From: Bradyrhizobium sp. C9
GTDB lineage: Bacteria > Pseudomonadota > Alphaproteobacteria > Rhizobiales > Xanthobacteraceae
Direction of reading: 5' to 3'
Length of the DNA: 64,000 bases
Assembly: GCF_002532045.1 (NCBI RefSeq)
Contig: NZ_NWTG01000013.1
Location: forward strand, 62,001-126,000
Part shown: positions 25,951 through 33,885 of the stretch, piece after piece
Layout of the letters: each line of letters begins with the position of its first letter
How positions within the stretch are numbered: position 1 is the first letter of the stretch
Position numbers and translations under genes: made by a program
The notes under the pieces: generated by a model
Seen by the model: only the letters and a program-made list of their open reading frames with translations
The model's database searches: none
Told to the model about the DNA's origin: nothing

Positions 25951-26370
25951 TCAACCCAACCAGATCTTGCGGCGAAGCGCGCTGATGAAATTCTGCACTT
26001 CCTCGGCGTCATGCGCCAGCGGCGGCATCACGCCCCAAACGGGACGCGGCCATGCAGCGTCGCTGGTGCGGCGCGCGATGATGTGGACGTGAAGCTGCGG
26101 GACGAGGTTGCCGAGGGCTGCGACATTCAGCTTGTCGCACTTGGTGACCTCTTTCAGGGCCCGCGAGACGCGGGTGATCTCGGTCATCAGCTGCGCCTGC
26201 TCGACCTCGTCGAGGTCGATGATCTCGACCGCGCCGTCGCGCCGCGGCACCAGCAGCAGCCAGGGATAATGCGCATCCTTGATGACGAGCACCTTGCACA
26301 GCGGCAGGTCGCCGACGTCGATGGTGTCTTTGTTGAGCTGCGAATGCAGCGACCAATTGGAGGCGGGCAT
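25951..26370 (-). CDS. HIT-family nucleotide hydrolase
   Basis: A 139-residue protein with the histidine-triad motif QLHVHIIAR (His-x-His-x). The rest of the protein (VLVIKDAHYPWLLLVPRR; LDEVEQAQLMTEITRVSRAL) follows the short HIT proteins of alphaproteobacteria. HIT enzymes hydrolyse or transfer nucleoside monophosphates. The last His of a full H-x-H-x-H triad is replaced by Ile, as in some branches. The ATG at 26370 is chosen for family length. It is cotranscribed with nudC. Confidence 0.9.
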   Translation of the reverse strand: MPASNWSLHSQLNKDTIDVGDLPLCKVLVIKDAHYPWLLLVPRRDGAVEIIDLDEVEQAQLMTEITRVSRALKEVTKCDKLNVAALGNLVPQLHVHIIARRTSDAAWPRPVWGVMPPLAHDAEEVQNFISALRRKIWLG

Positions 26371-26480
26371 GAGGGGCAAGTAATGCCTTTCCGTGTTCCC
26401 AGACAAGCCCCACAAAGCCAGCCTTACAAAGCCGGGTCAGGCCGCTTGCTTTCCGGCGGTTTTGGCCCCAAATAGGGACC

Positions 26481-26580
26481 GGGAGATTGGCGGTGGACGA
26501 GCCACTCGCCAACCGGGTCAGGTCCGGAAGGAAGCAGCCCTAACGAGGTCCGGATCGGGTCGCTCGTCAGTCTCCTACCT
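26481..26580 (+). ncRNA. ffs: Signal recognition particle RNA (4.5S-type)
   Basis: The conserved domain-IV core is unmistakable: GTCAGGTCCGGAAGGAAGCA followed by GCCCTAACGAG, which provides the GGAA tetraloop and the asymmetric loop bound by Ffh. The ends pair: GGGAGA-TTGGCG (from 26481) with CGTCAG-TCTCCT (to 26576). A T-run (GTTTTTCC) follows directly. The gene precedes dnaX, its usual place in rhizobia. The RNA forms the particle that targets membrane proteins to FtsY and SecYEG. End positions are accurate to a few bases. Confidence 0.95.
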
Positions 26581-26690
26581 GTTTTTCCGAGCGAATCGTG
26601 CTGGAATGGCGGTCTCCGCGCCCGGCGCTCGATTTCGGCTCCTATCCGCACGCCGGCCGAAGAGACAATTCCCAAGTTGCGGATCGATGC

Positions 26691-28547
26691 ATGAATGACG
26701 CTGGCGACCCCTCCCAACCGTCCGACGGCGCAGGCAAGGCGAGCCTTGACGGCGGTTTTGATTTGGGTGGCGCGCCGGATACGGCCAAGCCGTATCGCGT
26801 TCTCGCCCGCAAATACCGCCCCTCCAGCTTCGAGGATCTGATCGGCCAGGAGGCCATGGTCCGCACCGTCTCGAATGCGTTCGAGACCGGGCGGATTCCG
26901 CAGGCCTGGATCCTCACCGGCGTCCGCGGGGTCGGCAAGACCACCACCGCCCGCATCCTCGCCCGCGCACTGAACTACGAAAAGCCCGATGGCTCGGTGA
27001 AGGGGCCGACCATCCACATGCCCGACCTCGGCGTACACTGCCAGGCGATCATGGAAAGCCGGCACATGGACGTGCTGGAAATGGACGCGGCCTCCCATAC
27101 CGGCGTCGACGATGTCCGCCAGATCAACGACAGCGTGCGCTATGCGCCGGCCAGCGCGCGCTACAAGGTCTACATCATCGACGAAGTCCACATGCTGTCG
27201 ACGGCGGCCTTCAACGCCTTCCTGAAGACGCTGGAGGAGCCGCCGGAGCACGCCAAGTTCGTGTTCGCCACCACCGAAATCCGCAAGGTTCCGATCACGG
27301 TGCTGTCGCGCTGCCAGCGCTTCGACCTGCGCCGTGTCGAGGCCGACGTGCTGATGAAGCATCTCGGCAATATCGCGGCCAAGGAAGCCGTCGAGGTCGA
27401 GCCCGAGGCGCTCGGCATCATCGCGCGCGCGGCCGAGGGATCGGTGCGCGATTCGCTGTCGTTGTTCGACCAGGCGATCGCGCATGCCGCGGGCCTCGTG
27501 AAGGCCGATGCGGTGAGGCAGATGCTCGGCCTCGCCGACCGCACCCGCGTCATCGATCTGTTCGATTCGCTGGCGCGCGGCGATCTCGCCTCAGCCTTCG
27601 CCGAATTCCGCGCGCAGTACGATGTCGGCGCCGATCCGGTGGTGGTGCTGTCCGACCTCGCCGAGTTCGTCAATTTCGTCACCCGCGTGAAGTTCGTGCC
27701 GGGGACCGCCGACAATGTCGCGTTCGGCGAGACCGAGCGGGTGCGCGCGCGTGAATACGCCGCAAAGCTGTCGACGCGGGTGCTGTCGCGGATGTGGCAG
27801 ATGCTGCTCAAGGGCATCGCCGAGGTGCAGACCGCGACGCGGCCGGCCGCTGCCGCCGAGATGGTGCTGGTGCGGATCGCCTATGTCGCCGACCTGCCGA
27901 CGCCGGACGAGGCGATCCGGATGTTGGTCGAGCAGAATGGCGGCGGCGCGGCTCCTGCGACGGCAGGCTCCGCCGCATCGTCAGCGCCACGCGGCGCGCC
28001 TGGCTCGACGATGTCTGCGATGACCTCAGCGCCGGTGCGCGCGCCGCAGGCCTCGCCGCGCGCCGATCTCGCCGCGCGCCCGCAGATGGCGGCCCTGGTC
28101 GCCGATGCCGCGCCGGCGCTGCGCATCACGAGCTTTCCGCAACTGATCGCGCTTGCCGGCGAGAAGCGCGACATCATGACCAAGAGCGCGCTGGAAGCCG
28201 ATGTGCGGCTGGTGCGCATCGAGGACGGCCAGCTCGAGATCGCGCTCGAGCCGAAGGCGCAGCGCGCGCTGGTCACCGATCTGCCACGCAAGCTCGAACT
28301 ATGGACCGGGCGGCGCTGGACCGTGATCATCTCCAACGCGGCCGGCCAGCCCACGGTGCGCTCGCAGAACGAACTCGCGCGCAGCGAGCATCAGCGCGCT
28401 GCGGAAGCCGATCCGCGCGTGCAGGAGGTGCTGGCGCGCTTCCCCGGCACCAAGGTGGTCGAGGTTCGCCGCCTTGCCGCCGAGGTTCCGGTAGCGGATG
28501 CGACCGGCGAAGATCCGATTGAAACTTCCGACAGCGACGACGATTGA
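26691..28547 (+). CDS. dnaX: DNA polymerase III subunit gamma/tau
   Basis: A 618-residue clamp-loader ATPase. Walker A is GVRGVGKTT (77-85), Walker B is IIDEVHML (DEVH 164-167), and sensor 1 lies in FVFATTEIRKVP. A long C-terminal tau-like region follows an Ala/Pro-rich linker (about 430-490). The zinc module between the Walker motifs, normally four Cys, has only Cys117 (GVHCQAIMESRHMDV). The ATG at 26691 is preferred over an upstream frame extension. It starts the dnaX-ebfC-recR cluster. Confidence 0.95.
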   Translation: MNDAGDPSQPSDGAGKASLDGGFDLGGAPDTAKPYRVLARKYRPSSFEDLIGQEAMVRTVSNAFETGRIPQAWILTGVRGVGKTTTARILARALNYEKPDGSVKGPTIHMPDLGVHCQAIMESRHMDVLEMDAASHTGVDDVRQINDSVRYAPASARYKVYIIDEVHMLSTAAFNAFLKTLEEPPEHAKFVFATTEIRKVPITVLSRCQRFDLRRVEADVLMKHLGNIAAKEAVEVEPEALGIIARAAEGSVRDSLSLFDQAIAHAAGLVKADAVRQMLGLADRTRVIDLFDSLARGDLASAFAEFRAQYDVGADPVVVLSDLAEFVNFVTRVKFVPGTADNVAFGETERVRAREYAAKLSTRVLSRMWQMLLKGIAEVQTATRPAAAAEMVLVRIAYVADLPTPDEAIRMLVEQNGGGAAPATAGSAASSAPRGAPGSTMSAMTSAPVRAPQASPRADLAARPQMAALVADAAPALRITSFPQLIALAGEKRDIMTKSALEADVRLVRIEDGQLEIALEPKAQRALVTDLPRKLELWTGRRWTVIISNAAGQPTVRSQNELARSEHQRAAEADPRVQEVLARFPGTKVVEVRRLAAEVPVADATGEDPIETSDSDDD

Positions 28548-28568
28548 TCTGATCATAAGGATGCACGC

Positions 28569-28889
28569 ATGGCTGATTTTCTCGGCATGATGAAACAGGC
28601 AGCGCAGCTGCAATCCAAGATGCAGGAGATGCAGGAGCAACTCGGCAATGTCGAGGTCGAGGGCATCTCCGGCGGCGGCCTGGTCGCGGTGCGCATGACC
28701 GCGAAGATGGAAGTGAAGGGCGTCAAGATCGATCCCTCGCTGATGAAGCCGGAGGAGCGCGAAGTGCTCGAGGATCTCTTGGTCACCGCGCATGGCGATG
28801 CCCGCCGCAAGGCCGAGACGGCGATGCAGGAGAAGATGATGGCTATCACCGGCGGGCTCGGCCTGCCGCCGGGATTTGGTCCGACTTGA
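28569..28889 (+). CDS. ebfC: Nucleoid-associated protein YbaB/EbfC
   Basis: A 106-residue protein starting MADFLGMMKQAAQLQSKMQEM, with the family core GGGLVAVRMTAKMEVKGVKID and EVLEDLLVTAHGDARRKAE. It forms dimers that bind DNA and is almost always encoded between dnaX and recR, as here. It begins 21 bases after the dnaX stop and is probably cotranscribed with it. Confidence 0.95.
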   Translation: MADFLGMMKQAAQLQSKMQEMQEQLGNVEVEGISGGGLVAVRMTAKMEVKGVKIDPSLMKPEEREVLEDLLVTAHGDARRKAETAMQEKMMAITGGLGLPPGFGPT

Positions 28890-28935
28890 AGCGCGACGAG
28901 ATCAAGATGACGCATCGTGCCTTGGCTCTTTGTTG

Positions 28936-29011
28936 GAGCATGATCTCCGCGCAAACGCGTTCCGCGTTTGTCGCGAGGGAAAACCGCTCCACACTTTTCC
29001 GGATCATGCTC
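28936..29011. repeat. Palindromic repeat between ebfC and recR
   Basis: GAGCATGATC (28936-28945) is mirrored by GATCATGCTC (29002-29011), with a central AAACGCGTTCCGCGTTT stem. This is a dispersed element of the type common in Bradyrhizobium. It ends two bases before the recR start codon, leaving no normal ribosome-binding region there. Confidence 0.8.
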
Positions 29012-29013
29012 TA

Positions 29014-29619
29014 ATGGCTGCAAGCGTTGCCGGCCCCGAAATCGAACGCCTGATCCAGCTGCTGGCGCGGCTGCCCGGGCTCGGGCCGCGTTCGGCGCGG
29101 CGCGCGGCGCTGCATCTGATCAAGAAGCGCGAAGCGCTGATGACGCCGCTCACCGCTGCGCTGCAGGTCGCGATCGACAAGATCCAGGTCTGCAAGACCT
29201 GCGGAAACATCGATACACAAAACCCCTGCACGGTGTGCACCGATCCGCGCCGCGATCCTTCGATCATCGTCGTGGTCGCTGATGTCGCCGATCTCTGGGC
29301 GCTGGAACGCGCCAATGCGACCAATGGCCGCTATCACGTGCTCGGCGCCACGCTGTCGCCGCTCGACGGCGTCGGCCCGCAGGATCTCACCATCGATCAG
29401 CTGGTGGCGCGCGCGCATGCGCCCGAGGTCAGCGAGATCATCCTCGCGCTGAATGCGACCGTCGATGGCCAGACCACGGCGCATTACATCACCGACCTGT
29501 TGTCGGAGGCCAATGTGCGGGTGACGCGGCTGGCGCATGGCGTGCCGGTCGGCGGAGAGCTTGATTACCTCGATGAAGGTACGCTATCGGCTGCGATGCG
29601 GCAGCGGACGCTGTTCTAG
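29014..29619 (+). CDS. recR: Recombination mediator RecR
   Basis: A 201-residue protein. The helix-hairpin-helix lies at LPGLGPRSARRAALHL (about 20-35), the zinc finger uses Cys60, Cys63, Cys72 and Cys75 (CKTC...CTVC), and the Toprim domain covers IIVVVADVADLWALE and the later EIILALNATVDG. It loads RecA with RecF/RecO during gap repair. The ATG at 29014 matches the family start (MAAS-AGPEIERL) but follows directly on a palindromic repeat, so its initiation signal is unusual. Confidence 0.94.
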   Translation: MAASVAGPEIERLIQLLARLPGLGPRSARRAALHLIKKREALMTPLTAALQVAIDKIQVCKTCGNIDTQNPCTVCTDPRRDPSIIVVVADVADLWALERANATNGRYHVLGATLSPLDGVGPQDLTIDQLVARAHAPEVSEIILALNATVDGQTTAHYITDLLSEANVRVTRLAHGVPVGGELDYLDEGTLSAAMRQRTLF

Positions 29620-29766
29620 CAAGCGATCCAGCAACGGGATGCCACGGCGTTCGCCGGGCGATCCGTCACAAGTCGAAAAGATCGCACTGAAACAAAATGA
29701 TAGGGTGGATGACGATTCGGGGACGGTCATCCACGCTCTGACGAATCAACTACGGAACCACTGCAA

Positions 29767-30195
29767 ATGACGACACACCGATTCGGCGTACGCTTGGGCG
29801 TTGCGTTTCTGGCGTCCACATTCGCCGCGACCTGCGCGCTCGCACAGCAGAGCGATGCGCCGCAGAAGCCCGGCAAGATGATCCGGGCCGGCGATGTGCT
29901 GTCGGGGGAACTCGGCGTCATGAAGGTGCGCGACACCAAGAACCGCGGCAAGCGCGTCGCGACCTACCAGATCACCAGCGAGCCGCGCCGCCTGCCGCCG
30001 CCGAACGGTCTCTGCAATCTCGAAACCGGGCCGGAAACCTTTCAGCTGATTCCGACCAACGACGCCCAGGCCGCGCAGCTCAAGAGCCTCTCGGGCAAGG
30101 CGATCTCGGTGAAGGTCGACGAGATCGCCTGCGCCAAGGACGCCGGCGAGATGAGCGAAGCCATCGTCACCAAGTGGAGCGTGGTGGCGAAGTAG
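29767..30195 (+). CDS. Secreted protein of unknown function
   Basis: 142 residues with a signal peptide (about 1-27; VRLGVAFLASTFAATCALA/QQ) and a mature domain containing RAGDVLSGELGVMKVRDTKN, ITSEPRRLPPPNGLCNLETG and SGKAISVKVDEIACAKD. Two Cys in the mature part could form a disulfide. Similar small exported proteins are common in rhizobia, but I cannot assign a function. The gene stands alone downstream of recR with about 150 bases between. Confidence 0.75.
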   Translation: MTTHRFGVRLGVAFLASTFAATCALAQQSDAPQKPGKMIRAGDVLSGELGVMKVRDTKNRGKRVATYQITSEPRRLPPPNGLCNLETGPETFQLIPTNDAQAAQLKSLSGKAISVKVDEIACAKDAGEMSEAIVTKWSVVAK

Positions 30196-30272
30196 CCGCC
30201 CAATTGCGGCTCCGGGCTGCGTGGGTGATGACACCGCGCTGTTTGACATCTTGAGTTGCGACCCATCCTCAT

Positions 30273-30395
30273 CGTCGTCCTGGCGAAGGCCAGGACCCAT
30301 AACCATCGGCCTTGGTTGTCGGATGGATTGTGGCCCCAACGTCGTGCAACAATTCGCACTTGGGTAATAGGTCCTGGCTCTCGCCAGGACGACGC
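30273..30395. repeat. Palindromic intergenic repeat
   Basis: CGTCGTCCTGGCG at 30273 is mirrored by CGCCAGGACGACG ending at 30395, with an inner CCAGGACC/GGTCCTGG pair. It is related in form to the element at 39297-39436 (CGTCCCGGCG type). It lies between convergent genes. Confidence 0.75.
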
Positions 30396-30465
30396 GCGGA
30401 GTGGTGCCGCGGCTTCTCCGCTGAAGCTTTAGCGGAGGCGGCAAGCCGGGTGATGACAGGGAGAG

Positions 30466-31842
30466 CTAAACCCTGACCGGCCCCAGCTCGTCAAAATGCC
30501 CGCGTCGCTGCAGCCAGGCGAGCAGGATCAGGCTCGGGATCGCGACCAGCACGCAGATCACGAAGAACATCTGCCAGCCGACGGCCTTCGCCACATAGCC
30601 CGCGCCCGATGACAGGTAGGTGCGGCCGACCGCCGCGAGCGCCGTCAGCAGCGCATACTGGGTCGCGGTGTGCAGCGGATTGCGGCACAGCGCCGACAGG
30701 TAGGCGACGAAGATCACGGTGCCGATCGCGCTGGTGAAATTCTCCGCGGTGATCGCCAGCGCGAGCGCCCATTGATCGACGCCGACATGGGCGAGCCAGG
30801 AGAACGAGAGATTGGCGACCGCCTGCAGCACGCCGCCGATCCACAAGCTGGTCGCGAGCGAATAGCGCCGCGCCACGAAGCCGCCGGCAAATCCGCCGAT
30901 CAGGGTGGCGGCAAGGCCGACGCCCTTCACGATCGCGGCGTAATCGACCTTGGAAAAGCCGATGTCGATCACGAACGGCGCGGTCATGGTGCCCGAGAAC
31001 GCATCGGTGAACTTGAACAGCACCACGAAGGCGAGCGCCGCCAATGCGTCCTTGCGGCTGAGGAACTCGGAGAACGCGCCGAGCGCCGCATGCAGCACGC
31101 GTTCGGCCGCGGTCTGCGCATGCGTGGCGGCCTCCGCGCCCTTCGATTGCGCCGGCTCGGTCGCAGCAAGCGCCGTGACGATGCCGATCACGACCAGCGC
31201 GGCCATCACCACATAACCCCACATCCATGCCGACGGACGCGCCACTCCGGCGGCCTCGAAGCCGCTGACGATGAACAGCGCGCCTGCAGTCGAGACCAGC
31301 ATGCCGATGCGATAGGCCGCGACATAGGACGCCATGCCGGCGGCCTGCTCGCTTTCAGGCAGGCTTTCGACGCGGAAGGCATCGACCACGATGTCCTGGG
31401 TCGACGAGGCGGTTGCGACCAGCAGCGCGGCGAACGCCGCGAACCATGGCGACCGCGCCGGATCGGCCAGCGCCAGCACCACGATCGTCGCGATCAAGAG
31501 CAGCTGCGAGAGCAGCAGCCAGCCGCGGCGGCGACCGAAGATCTGCGTGAACAGCGGCACGTGCAGCGCGTCGACCAGCGGCGCCCAGAGGAATTTCAGC
31601 GTGTAGGGCGTGCCGATCAGCGCCAGCAGCCCGATGGTGCCGAGATCGACCCCGGCCTCCTTCATCCACACCTGCAATGTCGAGCCGGACAGCGCCAGCG
31701 GCAGGCCGGAGGAGAAGCCGAGCAGCAGCACGATCAGCACCCGCGGCTGCAGGTACACGGCGAAGCTGTCGCGCCAGGAGGTGGGGGCGGGCCTGGCCTC
31801 CGACTTTGCAGACGTATCCGACGTCGCTTCAGGTGCTGTCAT
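30466..31842 (-). CDS. ampG: AmpG-family muropeptide permease (MFS)
   Basis: A 458-residue transporter with 12-14 membrane helices. It opens with LLGFSSGLPLALSGSTLQVWMKEAGVDL, the AmpG signature, followed by GTPYTLKFLWAPLVDAL and STQDIVVDAFRVESLPE. AmpG imports GlcNAc-anhydroMurNAc peptides from the periplasm for cell-wall recycling and often affects beta-lactamase induction. No ampC or ampR gene is nearby. The ATG at 31842 is used; a soluble tail of about 25 residues precedes helix 1. Confidence 0.93.
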   Translation of the reverse strand: MTAPEATSDTSAKSEARPAPTSWRDSFAVYLQPRVLIVLLLGFSSGLPLALSGSTLQVWMKEAGVDLGTIGLLALIGTPYTLKFLWAPLVDALHVPLFTQIFGRRRGWLLLSQLLLIATIVVLALADPARSPWFAAFAALLVATASSTQDIVVDAFRVESLPESEQAAGMASYVAAYRIGMLVSTAGALFIVSGFEAAGVARPSAWMWGYVVMAALVVIGIVTALAATEPAQSKGAEAATHAQTAAERVLHAALGAFSEFLSRKDALAALAFVVLFKFTDAFSGTMTAPFVIDIGFSKVDYAAIVKGVGLAATLIGGFAGGFVARRYSLATSLWIGGVLQAVANLSFSWLAHVGVDQWALALAITAENFTSAIGTVIFVAYLSALCRNPLHTATQYALLTALAAVGRTYLSSGAGYVAKAVGWQMFFVICVLVAIPSLILLAWLQRRGHFDELGPVRV

Positions 31843-31877
31843 AGAAGCGGTGTTACCAGATTCGGCCCCAAAAAGAC

Positions 31878-31921
31878 TGTCATCGCGCGGCTCGACCGGG
31901 CGATCCAGTATCCCAGAGGCC
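31878..31921. repeat. Partial copy of interspersed repeat
   Basis: TGTCATCGCGCGGCTCGACC and the following CCAGTATCCCAGAGGC match the left half of the element at 4011-4119, including the core hairpin GGCTCGACCGGG. The right half is missing, so this is a truncated copy between ampG and rmuC. Confidence 0.65.
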
Positions 31922-31948
31922 TATCCGCCACCTGCGGCAGAACAACGC

Positions 31949-33157
31949 CTACTCCCCCGCCTGCAGCTTGCGCGGGGCGGGGAACAGGTCGGTGGCGGCG
32001 GGCTTGACGAAGCGCGGCACCTCGATCGGGGTCTCGGACTTGCTGAAGTCGAGTTCCTCGATGCGGCCGGCGCGCTTCTCGATCTTGTCGGCGGAGATCA
32101 GGATCTGCCGCACGTCCTCGTTCACCTGACCGAAATGATTCTGCAGCTTGAGCACGCGCTCGCGCAGGCGGCCGAGGTCGTCGCCGAGGTGCATCACTTC
32201 GTTGCGGATCTGGTCGGCGGCGTCGCGGATGCGGGCGTCCTTCAGGATCTGTTGCATCACCTGGATCGCCAGCATCAGCAGCGAGGGCGACACCAGCACG
32301 ACGCGGGCGCGATAGGCCTTCTGGATCACGTCGTCGAAGCCGTCATGGATTTCGGCATAGACCGATTCCGACGGCACGAACATCAATGCGGTGTCCTGGG
32401 TCTCGCCCGGGATCAGGTATTTTTCGGCGATGTCGCTGACATGCTTCAATACGTCGGCGCGCAGCCGCTGGCTGGCGAATTTGCGTTCCTCGTCGCTGCG
32501 CGCATCGTGCAGCGCGGTCATCGCCTCCAGCGGAAACTTCGCGTCGATGCAGAGCGGGCGCTGGTCGGGCAGGAACACGACGCAGTCCGGCCGCTTGCCC
32601 GACGTCAGCGTGTACTGGAACTCGAACGAGCCTTTCGGCATGCCGTCCTGGACGATCGCCTCCATCCGCGCCTGGCCGAAGGCGCCGCGCGATTGCTTGT
32701 TGGCGAGCACGTCGCGCAACGTCGTGACCTGGGTGGTGAGCTCGTTGAGGTTCTTGTGGGCGTGGTCGATGATGCCGAGCCGCTCATGCAGCACCCGAAG
32801 CGAATCCATCGTGTTGCGCGTGGTCTGTTCCATCGATTGGCCGACCCGGTGGGTCACCGAATCGAGCCGCTCGTTGACGGCGCGGGCCATCTCGGCCTGG
32901 CGGCCGGCCAGTGCCTGCCCCATCGCGTCGACCCGTCCTGAGGCCTCGCTCTGGGCCCGCAGCATGTCGGCAAGCCGTTCCTCCAGCTCGTCGGCGCGAA
33001 TGGCCTGGGCCATCGCGAGTTCCGCGCCGCGCCGGCTGGCGCGCGCGATCACCACGGCGATGGCAAGCAGCAGGACCAGCGCCAGCGCGCCAAGGCCGAT
33101 CAAGGCGTCGGAGACGCGGACAGGGAGGTCGCCAATCGTGAGCAGAATTTCGTTCAT
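31949..33157 (-). CDS. rmuC: RmuC-family DNA recombination protein
   Basis: 402 residues. One N-terminal membrane helix (about 18-38) is followed by a long coiled coil (about 45-170) and the RmuC nuclease-like domain: GAFGQARMEAIVQDGMPKG, DCVVFLPDQRPLCIDAKFPLEA, MFVPSESVYAEIHDGF and VVLVSPSLLMLAIQVMQQIL. E. coli RmuC limits inversion between repeats. The fold is related to restriction endonucleases (D...DAK). A perfect CtrA-type box lies in the divergent promoter gap with def, 105 bases upstream. Confidence 0.93.
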   Translation of the reverse strand: MNEILLTIGDLPVRVSDALIGLGALALVLLLAIAVVIARASRRGAELAMAQAIRADELEERLADMLRAQSEASGRVDAMGQALAGRQAEMARAVNERLDSVTHRVGQSMEQTTRNTMDSLRVLHERLGIIDHAHKNLNELTTQVTTLRDVLANKQSRGAFGQARMEAIVQDGMPKGSFEFQYTLTSGKRPDCVVFLPDQRPLCIDAKFPLEAMTALHDARSDEERKFASQRLRADVLKHVSDIAEKYLIPGETQDTALMFVPSESVYAEIHDGFDDVIQKAYRARVVLVSPSLLMLAIQVMQQILKDARIRDAADQIRNEVMHLGDDLGRLRERVLKLQNHFGQVNEDVRQILISADKIEKRAGRIEELDFSKSETPIEVPRFVKPAATDLFPAPRKLQAGE

Positions 33158-33261
33158 GCCATCAATTGTAGCCGATTCGGCACCGGCATCGAACGAAAAG
33201 GGAACGTTTATGGTAAACAGTCCCTTGGATTCCTTGGTTAATCTTGCGTGAAGAAACGTGG

Positions 33262-33277
33262 TTAAGGCCGCCTTAAC
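33262..33277. promoter_or_regulatory. CtrA-type binding box (TTAA-N7-TTAAC)
   Basis: TTAA (33262-33265), seven bases, then TTAAC (33273-33277): a full match to the CtrA cell-cycle regulator consensus. The site lies in the inverted repeat GGTTAAGG-CCG-CCTTAACC. It stands between the divergent rmuC and def genes, 51 bases upstream of def. GATTC (CcrM-type GANTC) sites occur in the same gap. Binding is inferred from the match only. Confidence 0.6.
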
Positions 33278-33327
33278 CGGTTCCTGAACGCATTGACCGC
33301 ATCAGGCCCGCGGCTTAAATCGCCGCC

Positions 33328-33855
33328 ATGGCATTACGAGAAATCATCATCCTGCCGGACAAGCAGTTGCGTCTGGTATCGAAACCGATCGAGAAGGTGA
33401 CGCCGGAGATCCGCAAGCTCGCCGACGACATGCTCGAGACCATGTATGACGCGCCCGGCATCGGGCTCGCGGCGATCCAGGTCGCGCAGCCGCTGCGGCT
33501 GATCACCATGGACCTCGCCAAGCGCGACGAGAACGGCGAGACCACGCCGCAGCCGCGGGTGTTCATCAATCCCGAAATCATTTCGCATTCCGAAGAGCTG
33601 TCGGTCTACGAAGAGGGCTGCCTGTCGATCCCCGAATATTACGAGGCGGTCGAGCGCCCGGCGCGGGTGCGCCTGCGTTTCACCGATCTCGACGGCAAGC
33701 TGCACGAGGAGGATGCGGAAGGACTTTACGCCACCTGCATCCAGCACGAGATCGACCATCTCAACGGCGTGCTGTTCGTGGACTATCTGTCGAAGCTGAA
33801 GCGCGACCGCGTCTTCAAGAAATTCGAGAAGGCCGCCAAGCGCGCCGCGGAATAG
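33328..33855 (+). CDS. def: Peptide deformylase
   Basis: A 175-residue iron hydrolase. Motif 1 is GIGLAAIQ (44-51), motif 2 is EGCLS with metal ligand Cys98, and motif 3 is QHEIDH with His140, Glu141 and His144. It removes the formyl group from nascent proteins. It is followed 30 bases later by fmt, whose product adds the same formyl group to initiator tRNA, and then truA: a conserved translation operon. Confidence 0.97.
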   Translation: MALREIIILPDKQLRLVSKPIEKVTPEIRKLADDMLETMYDAPGIGLAAIQVAQPLRLITMDLAKRDENGETTPQPRVFINPEIISHSEELSVYEEGCLSIPEYYEAVERPARVRLRFTDLDGKLHEEDAEGLYATCIQHEIDHLNGVLFVDYLSKLKRDRVFKKFEKAAKRAAE

Positions 33856-33885
33856 CGCCGCTCACTCTCGGAAGAAATCGATCGC

